Origin: Parascedosporium putredinis
Lineage: Eukaryota; Ascomycota; Sordariomycetes; Microascales; Microascaceae
Direction: 5' to 3'
Length of the DNA stretch: 64,000 nt
NCBI GenBank assembly: GCA_949357655.1
Contig: CASHTG010000018.1
Location: forward strand, 1,860,001-1,924,000
Of the stretch, positions 19,687 through 32,175 are shown in pieces. The notes under the pieces are model-generated. The model made no database searches. It saw only the letters and a list, made by a program, of their open reading frames with translations, and had not been told where the DNA came from. Numbering within the stretch: position 1 is the first letter of the stretch; each line of letters opens with the position of its first letter. A program made the position numbers and the translations under genes.

Positions 19687-22114
19687 GGCGTACTAGAGAG
19701 AGGGGAGTGGAATGGAGGGGAGACAGAAATTAAGCAAAGATCGGAAGACGAAAAGCTGGGTATTCGAGCTAAGGGTCGGCGATTCTAAATTACGGTGGAG
19801 AAGGAGAGAAAGACGGTTAGGGCCTGCCAAAGTGCCGACGTTGGTTACATGTAGAGCGAGAAGTGAGAGCTGAAAAGCATCATGGAGAAGAAAGAGAGGA
19901 AAGGGAAGGACCCAGGGTGGTGTACGGCCGCCGGCGCAAAAGCCGGTATTTGTAGCCTGGTCACGGTCACCGGTATCGTGAAACAGCCAGATTTGAGGAG
20001 CCAGCGGAGCGCCAATTCCATCACTCCCGCGCTTTTCCCAGACAAGCATACAACAAGGGGGCCAGCGGTTCAGTCACTAGGCACGCCTCAATGCTTCATG
20101 GGCCGGCAGGTGGCTGTGCACGCATCTCCAGAGTGCTGGAACCGGACTCAGTTGCCCGCCGCCCCCATCCTACCTCTCATTTGATTTTTTTCCTTCTGTT
20201 TTTCGAAACGGCGCCGGGCAATAAAGAGGTGCGGCTGAGGTGGGTTCTCCCCCTTCTCGAGGAGCCACCTTCGTACCTCCAAAGTAGGGCGAGGAGCTGA
20301 GACCGTTTGTGGTGAGCGGTCAAGATGATACCTTCCTTCTTCTCTGGGTCCCTGGGCGGCGGGAATAAAACAAACGAAACGAGGACAAGGGGGTGCTCTT
20401 CCGTAAAACATGGTCGGTTCTCCGTCGTCTGGGGTAAGGGGTAGGACTGTGGCGTAGAGGAGAATGGGACGGGGCCTTCTTCGCCATCCAATTTTAGGAC
20501 TTCAATTCCCTCGCGCGATACGAGTTTGAGAATAACACCTTTTTTTTTTGTTCGAAAAGGAGGGGCGTTTAGCTTCCGCACGTCAAGTGCGTGAATATGC
20601 GTGAACATGCAAAACCCAGCCTGCAGATAAACGGGGTCCTCTTCATTCTCGTCTGCGGAATTGATGGGAGATTGAGTACTCCCACCCAAAAGCTTAGCAT
20701 CTCCGTGGCCCAATCACACGCAGCCAACGAGGTTCTAGTGCAACCCCAGAGGACATTCCCTTGTCTTGGTTCGTCCGACGTGAAGGGTGCCTGCCAGCTA
20801 ATCTCTAATCTCTCAACAAGGGGGGCCCAGTGCCCACCACTTGCCTGTGCCCCCATTGGGCACGAGGATCCAATTTTTGCACCAAAATGGACCTCTGCTA
20901 GCCCCGCACAGCCCATGGCTCGATCGATGGGTCAATGGAGGACTCTGGGCAGGCAAAAAGGGGTGAGGGGAAGGGGGGCTGTTCCTAGGTTGACCAGCTG
21001 TGACCCATCGACAAAGAGTGCAGTGTACACTACATGTAGGCACTTGTCGCTCGCCCATCACGAAATGCATTATTAATAAGTTAATAACGTTTTGTTTTGG
21101 AGGGGCTAAACCAAAAACGGACTGCTGTGCGAGCGAGAAATGTGCCTGATATCTGCCTGCCTGCATCTGCGGCGGCTTTTGGCGGTCTCTGCCCCTCAGC
21201 CACAAAACCCGCATGTCGGGGCCTAAAAAAGAAGCTTCTTTGCAGCCCGGATTGGCTGTCAATGGGGGCTTTTAGGGCTTTACTTCCGCTTCTGAGGGCA
21301 TTTTTAGGTCGGTCTTCGTCCCCGAGACTGGGAGATGCTGAGGCCGCGATGAGCATCTCGTTCATGGGTCAGGCTCTCTCCATGCATCGTCGACGCAGGT
21401 TTCCGCACCTGCAGATACAAAAAGAAAAGAAAGGATGCCTTGCCATTAGTGACCCTTTGCCCGCCTTCCTTTTTCTGATGTCTTTTTCATTTTCATTTTT
21501 TTCTTGTTCTATTTTTTTGAGCACCGCTCTCTCTCTTCTTCCGCTCATTCGCCTCTCAAGGAACACGTCGGCGAGACTGATGCATGCATCTCGAAGCCCT
21601 TCTTGCACCTCGGTTGAAAAAGCAAAGACCGGAGACAAGGCTGCGATTAGGATATCATGATATCAGTCTTCTCATCAGATTTTTGTCGTGTCATAGGGGC
21701 CATATAAGTGTTTTTGGTCTACCGTCAGCGCACAATCCAAAGACTGCGATCGGTGTTTGTGTTTAGAATAATACGAGCCCTTTGCTTGAGCGACTGCTTT
21801 TAGAAATCAAAAATAAAACGCATCTTATTTCATATCCATCTACCCTAATGTGCCTCTCTCACCATCAAACTACAATCTAGACTACACCCCTGAATGATGT
21901 CCGCATTCCGCTGTCAAGAAGGATTGCCGACATCGGCCCACGTGGTTTTCAAAGTGGGCCGACGCCACGGAGCCGAGAAATGTCGATGCCGGAGACAATC
22001 CATCAAGGTCCCCTCCCCAGACACCGAGTCAACCTCGTCTCGAGGCACCGTAAACGGCACCACCCTCCGTAAATCCTAACACCCAGGCCGTTCTTTTTTC
22101 CTCCTCTTCCAGCG
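19687..22114. other. Intergenic, no supported gene
   Basis: About 2.4 kb with several overlapping open frames, none with recognisable domains or splice logic. Poly-T tracts occur near 20185 and 20541. Confidence 0.5.
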
Positions 22115-24021
22115 ATGGATCCGGCAGAAGACAACGGAATCCGGGGCTCAGGAAGCCCCGCCCCTCCGCGCACACCGCTCTCCCGCCCTCCCCCGGCCAC
22201 CCGCCGTTCCAACACGCCTAGCGCGGAGCCTCTACATATCCCACTTCCTCTCCACCTGGAACTCGCGCCTCTTCGAGTTCGGCGCCGTCCTCTTCCTCGC
22301 CTCCATCTACCCAGACACCCTCCTCCCCATGTCCGTCTACGCCCTCGTCCGGAGTGCCGCCGCCATCCTCTTCGCCCAGACCGTCGGGTCCTACATCGAC
22401 CACGGTGACCGCCTCGCCGTCGTCCGCGCTTCCATCGTCGGCCAGCGCGTCGCCGTCGTCGCCAGCTGCGGCCTCTTTTGGGCTCTCGAGCTGAGGCGCG
22501 GGGCGTCTGGCGGCGCTGTGGGTGGTTGGCTGTTTGCCGCGCTGGTGTTGCTGGCGTGTGTGGAGAAGCTGTGCTCTGTCATGAATCTGGTTTCCGTTGA
22601 ACGGGATTGGGTAGGTTATAGTTCCTACTTACGTTTAATGTCTTCACGGTTGAGAAGAAAACTTTGGGTCAGGAATAGCCCAATTAACTGCCGTGCTGTA
22701 GGTTGTAGTCATTACTGAAGGGAATGAAGAGGCGAGAAGAAGTAAGCATCCGTTTCGTTCTTTTATTTTTTACTTTTTATTTCCTTCTCCTTCTTCGTTC
22801 TTTGCACATGGTAACCAACCCGCCTCTTCTTCTCGCAGCCCTTAACGCGCAGATCCGCCGCATCGATCTCCTGTGTAAACTCGTCGGCCCGCTCGTCATC
22901 TCCACAATCGCAATCGCCTCCACCTTGGTCGCGATATGGGCAACCTTGGCGATGAACCTTGCCGCCGTGGGCCTCGAGTATGTATGCATCGAACGAGTAA
23001 GTATCCCCTATTCTCAAATTTTAGACCTTTGGCAGAAGCGGGTCCTTGCCCTTGAACTGCCACTAAGTGATTTCTCTCATCTAGGTATACAAGATGGCAC
23101 CCTCCCTGCGTCGGCCCCAGCACCCCTCTCCCGACCCCGAAGACGGACAAGACGAAACCGCCGGTCTCCTCTCAACAGCAAGCTCTCGCCCAGAAGCCCA
23201 CCCATGGCTGCAGCGGCTGCCGTCCCTCGCGCACACCATCCTACCCATCTCCTCGCTACCCTTCTACTTCCGCCACAGCGCATTCCTCCCCTCCTTCTCC
23301 CTCGCGCTGCTCTACCTCACCGTCCTCTCCTTCTCCGGGCAGATGGTCACCTTTCTTTTATCGGTTGGCTATAGCCCCGGCCACGTGGGCCTCGCTCGCA
23401 CCGTCAGCACCGTCTTTGAGCTGAGCGCGACCTGGATCGCGCCCCGGCTCATGGACCGCATCGGCGCCGTCAGAGGCGGTATCTGGAGCGCTTCGTGGCT
23501 CATGGTCTGGCTTGCCGCTGGCGTGGGCTACTTTGCCGTCGAGTTGCGCCGTCCGGACGCCGACCTCATGGCCGCTGCGAGGGTGCTTACTATTGGCGTC
23601 GCTGTCAGTCGCGTGGGCTTGTGGGGGTTCGATCTGTGCGCGCAAAGTATTGTCCAAGATGTATGTTTTTAATCACTCCCCACATCATTCCTATCCCCTT
23701 GGCTTCAAGAAAGGCTTGTTGCGTGTGACCGATTCCCTTGATCAGGTGAAGACACTCATTAACACAACTTGATAGGAGGTCGAACACGGCTACCGGGGCG
23801 CATTTTCCACCGTGGAAGCCGCTTTCCAAAATCTCTTCGAGCTAGCTTCGTACTCGATGACCATCATCTTCTCGCGGCCAGATCAGTTTCACTGGCCGGT
23901 GGCCATTAGTGTGGGCGCCGTATACCTTGCCGGTGGACTGTACGCTTGCTTCGTGCGGCAGAGAAGGGGACATCTGCTCCACGCACCCGAGTGCTTGCGT
24001 GTGAAGCAAGATGGGGCGTAA
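22115..24021 (+). CDS. Ferroportin-like (SLC40) membrane transporter
   Basis: Probable iron or metal exporter of the ferroportin fold. Five exons: 22115-22610, 22702-22741, 22839-22998, 23085-23660 and 23776-24021. The early helices include SRLFEFGAVLFLASIYPDTL, then SVYALVRSAAAILFAQTVG; later IRRIDLLCKLVGPLVIST, LAMNLAAVGLEY, and LALLYLTVLSFSGQMVTFLL with GYSPGHVGLARTVS. The C-terminal signature is FQNLFELASYSMTIIFSRPD followed by FHWPVAISVGAVYLAGGLYA, all typical of the family. A cytosolic loop of about 55 residues rich in Pro, Asp and Glu lies in exon 4. One frame break is near 22200, between the Pro-rich N-terminus and RSLYISHFLSTW. Which metal and which membrane (plasma or vacuolar) cannot be read from sequence. 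Confidence 0.85.
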
Positions 24022-25040
24022 AGAAATGGGAGTTTGCCAGGCCCCTACGCTATAAGTTCTCGATTCCGTGGAGTATATTAGGTGCACCCTGAATCTCGTG
24101 ATACCTCTGAGTTTAAACATGATCAAAGCCATCATTCCCAGAGCGATGAGCTTGGGTTACATAGATTGGTGCTAGAAGGTTGTTGGACAATCGCGAGCCA
24201 TGCTGCCTGAGAATTGCACCTTTTACTCTAAACACTTTTCCCAGATCGTAGCGCGCATCATCTTATTGCTCAGCTCCCTTTTTTGCCTTATGTCTTTTGC
24301 GTTACGCAAAAACCAAAGTTTTAGAAGTGTTATAGACCCACTATAGCTATTTCATCGGCACCTCCCGCGATCAATCCCGCGATCAATTCCGCCTCGATTA
24401 TCTTAGCTCGTTTCGAGCGAACCCATCGTCTCACATCGAGCTTTAAATTGGTCGTCGACAGCGTGTCTAAGAGTGCACCAGGGGTTCATGAAAATTCGAC
24501 GGAGATTTCTACGTTTGGGCCAAATACCTTTCCATCTCAGCCCTATATGAAAGCCAACCGACCTCTGAGCCAACTCTCTCTCGAGATTTATGGATGTCTC
24601 TTGCGTCTGGTGATTTCTCCTTCTAGACGCATGCCTAATAATGATACGTTGACATCTAAGAAGACTCTAGGCCAATATTTAAACATTTTCCCCCGAGTTC
24701 AAGGACTATTACCATGTGTTGCAACGTTAGACTTCGTATTTCCCCACTAGTAGCTCCATCAGCTCAACAACGGTTGGCTTACGCCGAAAATAGCGAGAAG
24801 GATTCAGATGGCCCCACCCCGCTTGCGAGTCAGTCTGAACCCATGAACCTCAGCTATCGCACCCCTTTGATCTGACAGGAGCATACGTACACACACGCAT
24901 ACACACACATGCTCAAGTAGTCAACCGCTCCTAGGCTCTTATCTAACCTCTTCCTTCGCAATCTCCAGGCTGAATCCCCTCTTCACTTTCCCTGACCCCT
25001 CAGTCTAATCAATCAGCTTGTGAGGTTTCCCAGCGGCACG
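24022..25040. other. Intergenic, no supported gene
   Basis: About 1 kb. A CA-rich stretch lies at about 24890-24910 just upstream of the hydrolase. Two near-identical short strings (CGATCAATCCCGCGATCAATTCCGC) occur in tandem at about 24368-24392. Confidence 0.5.
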
Positions 25041-26242
25041 ATGACGATACCGGACGGCTTCCTCGACGACCCGCGGTTCAGCAGGACCTTTGAGTTCCAG
25101 CTCCCCGACCACCTAGCAAACGGGCGCACCGCGCCATTCAAGGTCGGGTACGCCGACTTTGGCTTCCGCGACGAGGAGCACCCCGAGCAGGAACGCGTAT
25201 TCCTCTACTTTGCCCCCTCCTCAGCTCGCGGCTCGTCCACGTGGCCAAGGATGAGCTCGCGAGGAAGCACAAAGTCCGCATCATCAACCCGGACAGGCCG
25301 GGCATGGGAATGACGGACGCTGTTGAGGCGGACAAGAGGCTTGAAGTCTGGCGGGGTAAGAATCAGAAGAAATGAGAGGTTTTCTTTTCTTTTTTTTTCC
25401 TGGCTCAATTCTCCATCTTTATGTGGCCTTGACTTTGCGTACGCGGAAACAAAACTAACAAAGCCTGCACAGAAGTGATACCGGCGCTGCTAAAACACCT
25501 GGGCATCTCCAAAATCTCCCTAGGTTGTCACAGCGGAGGCACCATCTACGCCCTGGACCTGCTCCTCCACCACCACGAGCTCCTGGACCCGGACATGCCC
25601 TACCTAGCCGCCGGCGCGCCGTGGATCCACCCCTCGCACACCAACTCGACGACCATGAGCCTCGTGCAGACCTTCCCCGCCGGGCTGATTGGCACGACGG
25701 ACAAGCTCGCCAAGCTCTTCGTCAACCACCTCGCCCCCGTCATCGGGGGCAGCATCAACCTCAGCATGGCCCTCGCATCCAAAGTCACCCCGGAGCCCAA
25801 GCCCGCCGAGGCCGGCGGCGACGGGGCCACCCCCAAGAGAGAGGGCGCCGCGTTCGAGGAGGAGGTGTGGCCCTCCGTCATCAAGCGCATCCATTCGGAG
25901 AGCATTCAGGGCCTCTCGCCCGAGTCGGTGCTGCTCATGCAAAAGGGAAGTGGGTGGAGTGATTGGAAGGATTACGACACGCTCGTGCCGCGCTTGGTCG
26001 AGGGTTTGCGCGCGGCGGGGAGGCGGCTGGTGGTGGATGTGTTTTATGCCGAGAAGGATTGGATGATTGGGGATGGGGGCTCCAAGGGCCCGCTGTGGTT
26101 TGACGGATGCTGGAGTAAGGGGTACGACGATGTGATTGAGTTCAAGAGTAGGACGATCGAAGGGGCGGACCACGATAGTATATGGGAGCTTCGATGGGAA
26201 TGTGTGCACCAAGTCTTGGCGAAAGTAGGGGATAGGACATGA
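25041..26242 (+). CDS. Alpha/beta-hydrolase fold protein
   Basis: About 360 residues across two exons, with an intron from about 25355 to 25471. I choose the ATG at 25041 (MTIPDGFLDDPRFSR). The N-terminal half shows VGYADFG, LVHVAKDELARKHKVRIINP and DRPGMGMTD, the usual strand and oxyanion region of this fold. The nucleophile elbow reads LGCHSGGT: Ser in Sm-X-S-X-Sm form with Cys where Gly is common. The acid/His part is likely VDVFYAEKDWMIGD and EGADHDSIWE. A lid-like segment with an acidic and lysine-rich stretch occupies the middle. There is no signal peptide, so it is intracellular. The substrate is unknown. A missing C in the run 25213-25217 breaks the frame between LYFAP and SSRLVHV. 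Confidence 0.8.
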
Positions 26243-26634
26243 CACAGGAGACGTTATACATGTATGTCTAGCGTTTATCTATATCTTTACTTCGACACGA
26301 GGAGCGCAAAAGACCATTTCCTACAAGCGATATTTTGAGTATTGGTAGACCCCGAACACGATCAATCAGAGGCGTGTTTTGAAAGATTCCATGTCTTCGA
26401 GAATAAATCCCACTTCTCCAGTCTCAATGTCTCGAGATAGTTGCTTGCGCTGTCAGACATCGTCAGTTGCACTGAAATGACTAAGCTTGCTTCGACGCTC
26501 ACGAGCTGCCGGGCCATTCTCTCTTCTCTCCGCAACCCCCACAGCAGCCCAATCGATGACAGTGACGCATATTTAAATCTCACCACCACCCGACGGACAC
26601 GAGAACCGGACCGATCCAACTTTATTAGATCACC
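26243..26634. other. Intergenic between hydrolase and HET gene
   Basis: 392 bp, short spacer; nothing identified beyond AT-rich 3' sequence. Confidence 0.5.
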
Positions 26635-28811
26635 ATGAGGCGGCCACCCAAATGCGAGACCTGTCTAGATCTTGACAAGTATCAATTCTATTCCAAACTG
26701 GAACAATGCCGAAACCACGATCTTCCTTTACTTGATGTGCTCGAGTCGGCGAAAAGGGGATGTCAGAAGTGTCAAGCGCTCGCCGAGGCTGCGAGCTATC
26801 ACGCTCCTGATCATGTTGAAACCCCGAAAAACTACAAGTTCAACCTCCACGAAAGTGCCGGCGTTCTTATGTTCGTCATCTACGGCTCGTTAGACCTATC
26901 CGGCGAGGACGAGGGGGTGACGATGGTGGGCGCGACGACGACTTTGGGGACGAAGAGGGCAACTTTGTTCAAATCCAGCTATTTACTCAGGACGGTATGT
27001 AAACCTGGTAAGACGTGGAGGCTCTCTAAAGACCTAGGTACCACGAATATATATATATATATATATATACTGCGATATGTACCTTTATTGTTCTAACATT
27101 GCACAGACGACAAGTGTCCGTGGTCTCTAATACCGCAACTGCACGACGTACCACGGCCCGAAACCCTCCTCAGCGACGAGCTCATCTCCCAAGTAAGACA
27201 CTGGATCGCCAAGTGCGAAGGCAGCCACGCCACGTGCGTATCACCTCTCGCCCCTCCCTCCCCCGACGACTCGTACAGATCGAAGGCAGACCAGGCAGGG
27301 GGTCAAACACCGGCCTCCAAGTCCGCCTGCTCGAGCCGCACGCGGAGGACGTGGATCGGTACGTCTGCCTCAGCCACTGCTGGGGCCTGCACCCCATCAT
27401 CACCACGCGGCGCGACAATGTGGACCGCCACAAGACAGAAATCCCGTGGGACGAGCTCTCCCAAACGTTTCGCGACTCGCTGAGCTTCGTGTTCGAGCTG
27501 GGCATCCGCCTCGTCTGGATCGACTCCCTCTGCATCGTGCAGGACGACGGCGACGACTGGCGCCGCGAGGCGGGTAAAATGGCCGCCTACTACCGCAACG
27601 CCTACTTCACCCTCGGGGCTTCCTCGGGCGCCGACGGCACGGCGGGTCTCCTCCGCCCCGACGCCCACCAGCAGACCACCGTCGAGATCACCGCCCACGA
27701 CGAGAAAACGTCGCAGCCGGTCCGCATCACGGCGCGCAAGCCGCTCAACCACCAATTCGGCACGGTCCAGAGCCTCATTCGCGATTTCCCCCTCCTCACC
27801 CGGGGATGGGTATACCAGGAACACATCCTCTCGCGGCGCTTCCTCCACTTCGCCCCGCGCGAACTACTCTGGGAGTGCCACGGCACCACAACTTGCCAAT
27901 GCGGCGGGGTAGCCCACGTGCCCGAAACCAGCGTCGAGTCCAACGCCGCGCTCGCCGTCGCCCACGCCGCGAACCTGCGCGACAACAAGCGGCAGACCCT
28001 GTGGTACGAGCACGTGCAGAACCTGACCAAGCTCGACTTCACCCTCGCGGCCGACTACCTGCCCTCGCTCGCGGGGCTGGCCGGCCTCGTGTCGGCGGGG
28101 GACGAGGCGCCCGTGTACCTGGCGGGCTTGTGGCGGGAGACGCTGGCCATGGACCTGTGCTGGGCGTTTGCCGAGGAGTCGGCGCGGCCGGCGGCGCAGA
28201 GGCACGTGCCGTCGTGGTCGTGGGCGTCGGTGCGGGGCGAGGTGACGTACTCGGGTCCCCAGGGTTGCGTGCAGTACGTGCAAGAGTGCCACGAGAAAGG
28301 TCTGGAGCCTGCGCTGTCGACGGCGCGGGTCGTTGGAGTGGAGTACGCGCCGGATCCGCCGCCGATTATCGGGCTTTTGGATGTGGGCAAAATCACGTTG
28401 AGAGGTGCGGCGGTGCCGGCGACGCTTCGAGAGCAGGTTGTCAAGGGGTCTCTACGCGTGGTTGACGTCGTCTTGGGAGACGAGCAGGTAGATGAAGGTC
28501 TCGGTATACCAGACCGCCTCGCTCCTCTGTTTGACTCTCAACTACCGGATTCCAACATGGTGCCCGGGGAACCGATTCTGGTCTTCAAGGCCCTAGAGTG
28601 GACCAAGGGACTCGAAGCGCAGGGGCGGACTTTGACGAGGGCTGCGTTTCTCCTCTTACAGGAAAATCCGGGCAGTGATGGGGAGTACAGGAGGATTGGG
28701 ATCGCGTGGGCGAATCACCGCAACTCGGTGCCGGCAACGAAGGAGGGGAAACCGAATTTCATACTTTGGTTTAGGCAGGCTTCCGAGGAGAGACAGGTGA
28801 CGCTGGTCTAG
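26635..28811 (+). CDS. HET-domain (heterokaryon incompatibility) protein
   Basis: Fungal self/non-self recognition family; activation typically leads to cell death on fusion of unlike hyphae. The N-terminus (MRRPPKCETCLDLDKYQFY, with paired cysteines and CQKCQALAEAA) is the usual pre-HET cysteine module. After an intron of about 112 nt (about 26996-27107, containing a TA repeat) comes SDELISQVRHWIAKC and then the HET core: YVCLSHCWG, TFRDSLSFVFELGIRLVWID, SLCIVQDDGDDWRREAGKMA, YYRNAYFTLGASSG. RGWVYQEHILSRRFLHFAPR and ELLWECHG complete it. The C-terminal region is about 300 residues with SWSWASVRGEV. The frame breaks once in a CCCCC run near 27260. No NACHT, LRR or second effector domain is seen; this is a stand-alone HET protein. 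About 700 residues in all. Confidence 0.92.
27045..27070 (+). repeat. TA microsatellite inside HET intron
   Basis: About twelve TA units lie within the intron of the HET gene. Slippage here would change intron length only. Confidence 0.85.
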
Positions 28812-30700
28812 GACCATCTCAAGACTTGAACACGCCAACTACTTGGCCGCTGGAATCATGACGGCGGAAAACTATACCTGCTCTCTAGAAGCGGCTGTCA
28901 AGGATTCGACTCTTCCTATCGTGGGATCCAGTGGACCGGGAGTCAAGGGCGCTGAGGTTTTTCCTTGGTGAAGCCCGTGGTGGATCGTCCGTGCGCCATT
29001 GACAGCTTGAGAACGCCTTTCTTGAACAGTGCTACTGGGTTCTGGTGCTACAATGCATTATTTCATGGTCTTCACGGCACCGGGTCTAATTGCCAATCTA
29101 TCTCATCTCGGCTTTTATGGAACTACAAGGGTTGAGAAATATGGTGGTAGATTCTAAAGGGCCTATCTCATCTTTTTCTTTTATTCATACGGATGTAAAA
29201 GACTTGAAAGGCGAGGACAACGGCTTAGTAGAACCCATCTTGGCTTCTGCTGATCATGTCCGTCGCGGGTGGGTGGTGGCTGGTGGGTGAGTGGGGCTGC
29301 CCGTGGTCAGCCCTCGATTAATGGGCGATTTTATCATCTCCAGCGCTTGTCGATGGACGGTAGACCCATCGGTTCGTCAGTGAATCGCCAAATACGCTTG
29401 TCCAATTTCGCTGGCGAGTAATAGCGGCAGAGTTATTATACCTCCCACTCCTTTCGATCGATAACTTACGCTCGCTCCGCAGAGGACAATGAGAACTGTG
29501 AACGGCAAGGATTTCCCGCTTTGGAAAGCGGGGTGGATGGGCCGTCACCCTTGAGCAAGAAAGAGGGATATATTCGTCTTCCCTGTGGTTTGGCACTTTG
29601 AGGTAGTATTAATCGATCCATCCATAGCCATGGCGGGCTGATTGCGAACCAAGACTCATATTAGTTTGTCGTTTTTGCGTGTTAAAGAGCCGGGAATAAG
29701 GGCCAACACTAGGCCAAAGAAGGCGGGCCTGGTCGAAGGAGGCGACCGGGCATGGATGGGTCAATTGATCAATCAAGCCCGTCCGTCGATTTGACCCCAT
29801 CAATTGTGCAAGAAAGCAAGCAGCTTTCCTCGCACACCTCGACGACAGCTTAGCACCCAAAAGGATCCCAAGGAGCGGGGAAGCAGCTCACCTGCCGACC
29901 AGGCTTGTCACACCCCATCCGCATGAATTTCAGTATGCAAGGTGACGGTGCAGGAAGGGCGCCAAAAACTGCGCCATTCCCATTTACTCTTCTCTCTTTG
30001 TCTCTTTTCTTTCCTTGGGGGGGTCTTTGTCCATCTACTCGACGGATTTTGGGCCCCGCGCCCCGCCTTTGAGTGCTTTCGCCAAGAGGTGAGCCAAGAG
30101 GCGAGAACAGAACAGGCAGCGCGAGGTAGCGGATTTGTGCAGCTGCCGCCCGGCACGGGAAAGTAGCGTTGACTTGCTTGTCTTTTAGTGTATGAAGCTC
30201 TTTAGTGTGAGCTCTTCTTTTTGTTCCAATAAACGGGTGCGATAAGAGAGGTTGTACCCTTGCTGAAATCCTTGGATCCCTTGTATCTCTAGATGCACGG
30301 CGTGTACAATCACTCTTGGCGTTGGGTCGTGGTGGTGTCCGACCTGCTTTCCAACCAACCTGCTGGTGTGGACGATGCCGCCATGAGCCCGAGAGGATGA
30401 TGCGATTCGAGGGCCCAGCCGTTTTTGTTGCATGCGAGTTCATATAAACCACTCTGCGTCCCTTGAGTTGACCTCCCCATCTCGGGATTCTTCTTGCGTG
30501 TCCCGGTTGCCTCCTCACGATTGAATTCTTTTTGGGTTTTCTCTCAGGCTCACCGATCAACGGCCTTTAACGGAGGAGAGAAGAAAGCGACGCAGCCAGA
30601 CAGGGCTAGTTATTCATTTTTTTTTTCTCTCAAGGAACAATTTAATTCCCCACAACCGCCGCCCGTCCCGCCAAACCACCAAAAAAAAAAAAAAAACAAA
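28812..30700. other. Intergenic, no supported gene
   Basis: About 1.9 kb. A 236-codon open frame on the minus strand (29850-30560) has no recognisable content. A CAATTG-containing palindromic area is at 29755-29775. A poly-A stretch (30681-30696) lies directly before the next start codon. Confidence 0.5.
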
Positions 30701-31839
30701 ATGGCCGCCCCATCTTCGGTGCGGGGCCTCGCCATCACCGCCCTCGTCCTCCTCCTCTCGGCCTCCACCCGCGCCAGCGCCCTCGCGCCCCGCCAGACCA
30801 ACCACACCGCCAGCACGCCCCCGACCAGCGACGGAAGCGGCAGCGGCGACGGCAGCGACGACGAAAACCTCCGGCCCTGGGTCACGGTCAACGCCCAGGG
30901 CGTCGCCGCCACCGTCACCCCGACCGTGCAGGACGGCAAGTACACGTCGACCTTTGCCGGGGACGCCAAGACCCCGACCGCTAGCCCCGACGGCTCCGGT
31001 GCGTTCCTCGTGTGCGATGAGCAGACGGGCTCGGGGGCAAGGATCAGCCGATTTGCGCTCCTGCGAATGGTGCGCAGGTCATCGTTGGCCAGAGGTACTT
31101 TGGTACGTTTCTTTTCTTTTTGTCTGCAATTTCTTCTAGAATATTGCAAAACGGCTAACCAATTTTTCGTCTCTTCTTTTAGTAACGTGGGACGCGAATG
31201 CTCTCCCAGATGCGGGCACAGAAATCCGCGTCATGGGCACCTACCTCCAATCCGATGGCGACGCCACCGGCGTGTTCAACCAGTCCTGGCTATCCGAGGA
31301 CACCTACCCCGCCGCCCGCGGCTACCACATCTGGGTCCCCGACGCGCAGTCCGCGCCCGACCTCGAGAACAGCCAGGTCCAGCTCAGCCTCGTGTACCCC
31401 ACCGAGACGGGCCCTGACGGCGAGACCGACTTTGGACCCAAAGTCTTCCTCGCCATCGGCGACGACGACGAAGACGACGGCTCGCTGGCGGGGGCGGCAC
31501 CGAGAAGGAGAAAGAGGCGGCGGATAAGAAGGCCAACAGGATCAACATCGCCGCGGGCGTCGTCGCGGGCATCGTAGGTGCCGCCATGATTGGGCTCGTG
31601 GCCTGGTTCCTCATCAAGCGGAGGCGTGCCGGCGGCCGCCGCGGTGGGGGCGGCGGCTCCCGCGGAGCAGCTACGGCGCTAGGCGGAGCAAAGCGCAGGA
31701 GTCGACGGATATCCCGCTCGAGGTGTCGCCTGGGTTTCCGAGGCACGAGAGCGATTTCCCGAGCGGCCCGCCGGCGCCGGGGAGGAATGTGTTCCGTGAG
31801 GAGCTGGCTCGTCAGGAGGGGCTGCGACGCTGGGGATGA
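30701..31839 (+). CDS. Single-pass cell-surface protein with one TM helix
   Basis: The start ATG at 30701 gives a strong signal peptide (MAAPSSVRGLAITALVLLLS, then ASTRASALA). The extracellular part has a Ser/Gly/Asp-rich stretch, then QPICAPANGAQVIVGQRYFV and TWDANALP after an intron (about 31103-31182), a beta-rich domain (VMGTYLQSDGD, GYHIWVPDAQ) and an acidic linker (GDDDEDDGSL). A single transmembrane helix follows (IAAGVVAGIVGAAMIGLVAW) with the KRRR stop-transfer sequence, and a cytoplasmic tail ending EELARQEGLRRWG. The layout resembles fungal surface sensors or wall-associated proteins, but I do not recognise the ectodomain family with certainty. Frame breaks occur in G runs near 31035 and 31490 and again near 31685. 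Confidence 0.7.
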
Positions 31840-32175
31840 GATGGAGGAGGTGGGGGAGGAAGGACTCTTGGTAATGATGGGCAAAGGCGTTAGGGGTGGT
31901 TTTTCTTTTCTTTTCGTTTCGTTTGTTATGAGATTTATATCCAGCTTTCACGGCTACTCTTTGTTCTATCCCACGGGTTCTCATGTCAAGCTTTTAATGA
32001 TGGTTCATGATTTCTTAGCTAGTCAATCTGGTTCGTTTGCTACCCGAGCAATGTCATAAAAACGTGACAAAGAAAAAAAAAAAACAAAAAGAAAGAGTGA
32101 AGACAAAGTGAACCCAAAGCCGTCGCATCATTTCCTCATACACAAACTTTGAACCGTAACGAGTCTTCGTCCCCC
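31840..32175. other. Convergent 3' spacer
   Basis: 336 bp between the convergent surface-protein and AAA-ATPase genes, with a poly-A run at about 32072-32085. No gene is seen. Confidence 0.5.

Noticed and set aside
20177..20713. 178-codon minus-strand ORF
   Set aside because: No conserved features; it crosses a poly-A/T tract and has equal-sized frames opposite.
29850..30560. 236-codon minus-strand ORF
   Set aside because: Basic, proline-rich, motif-free; a chance frame in GC-balanced spacer.
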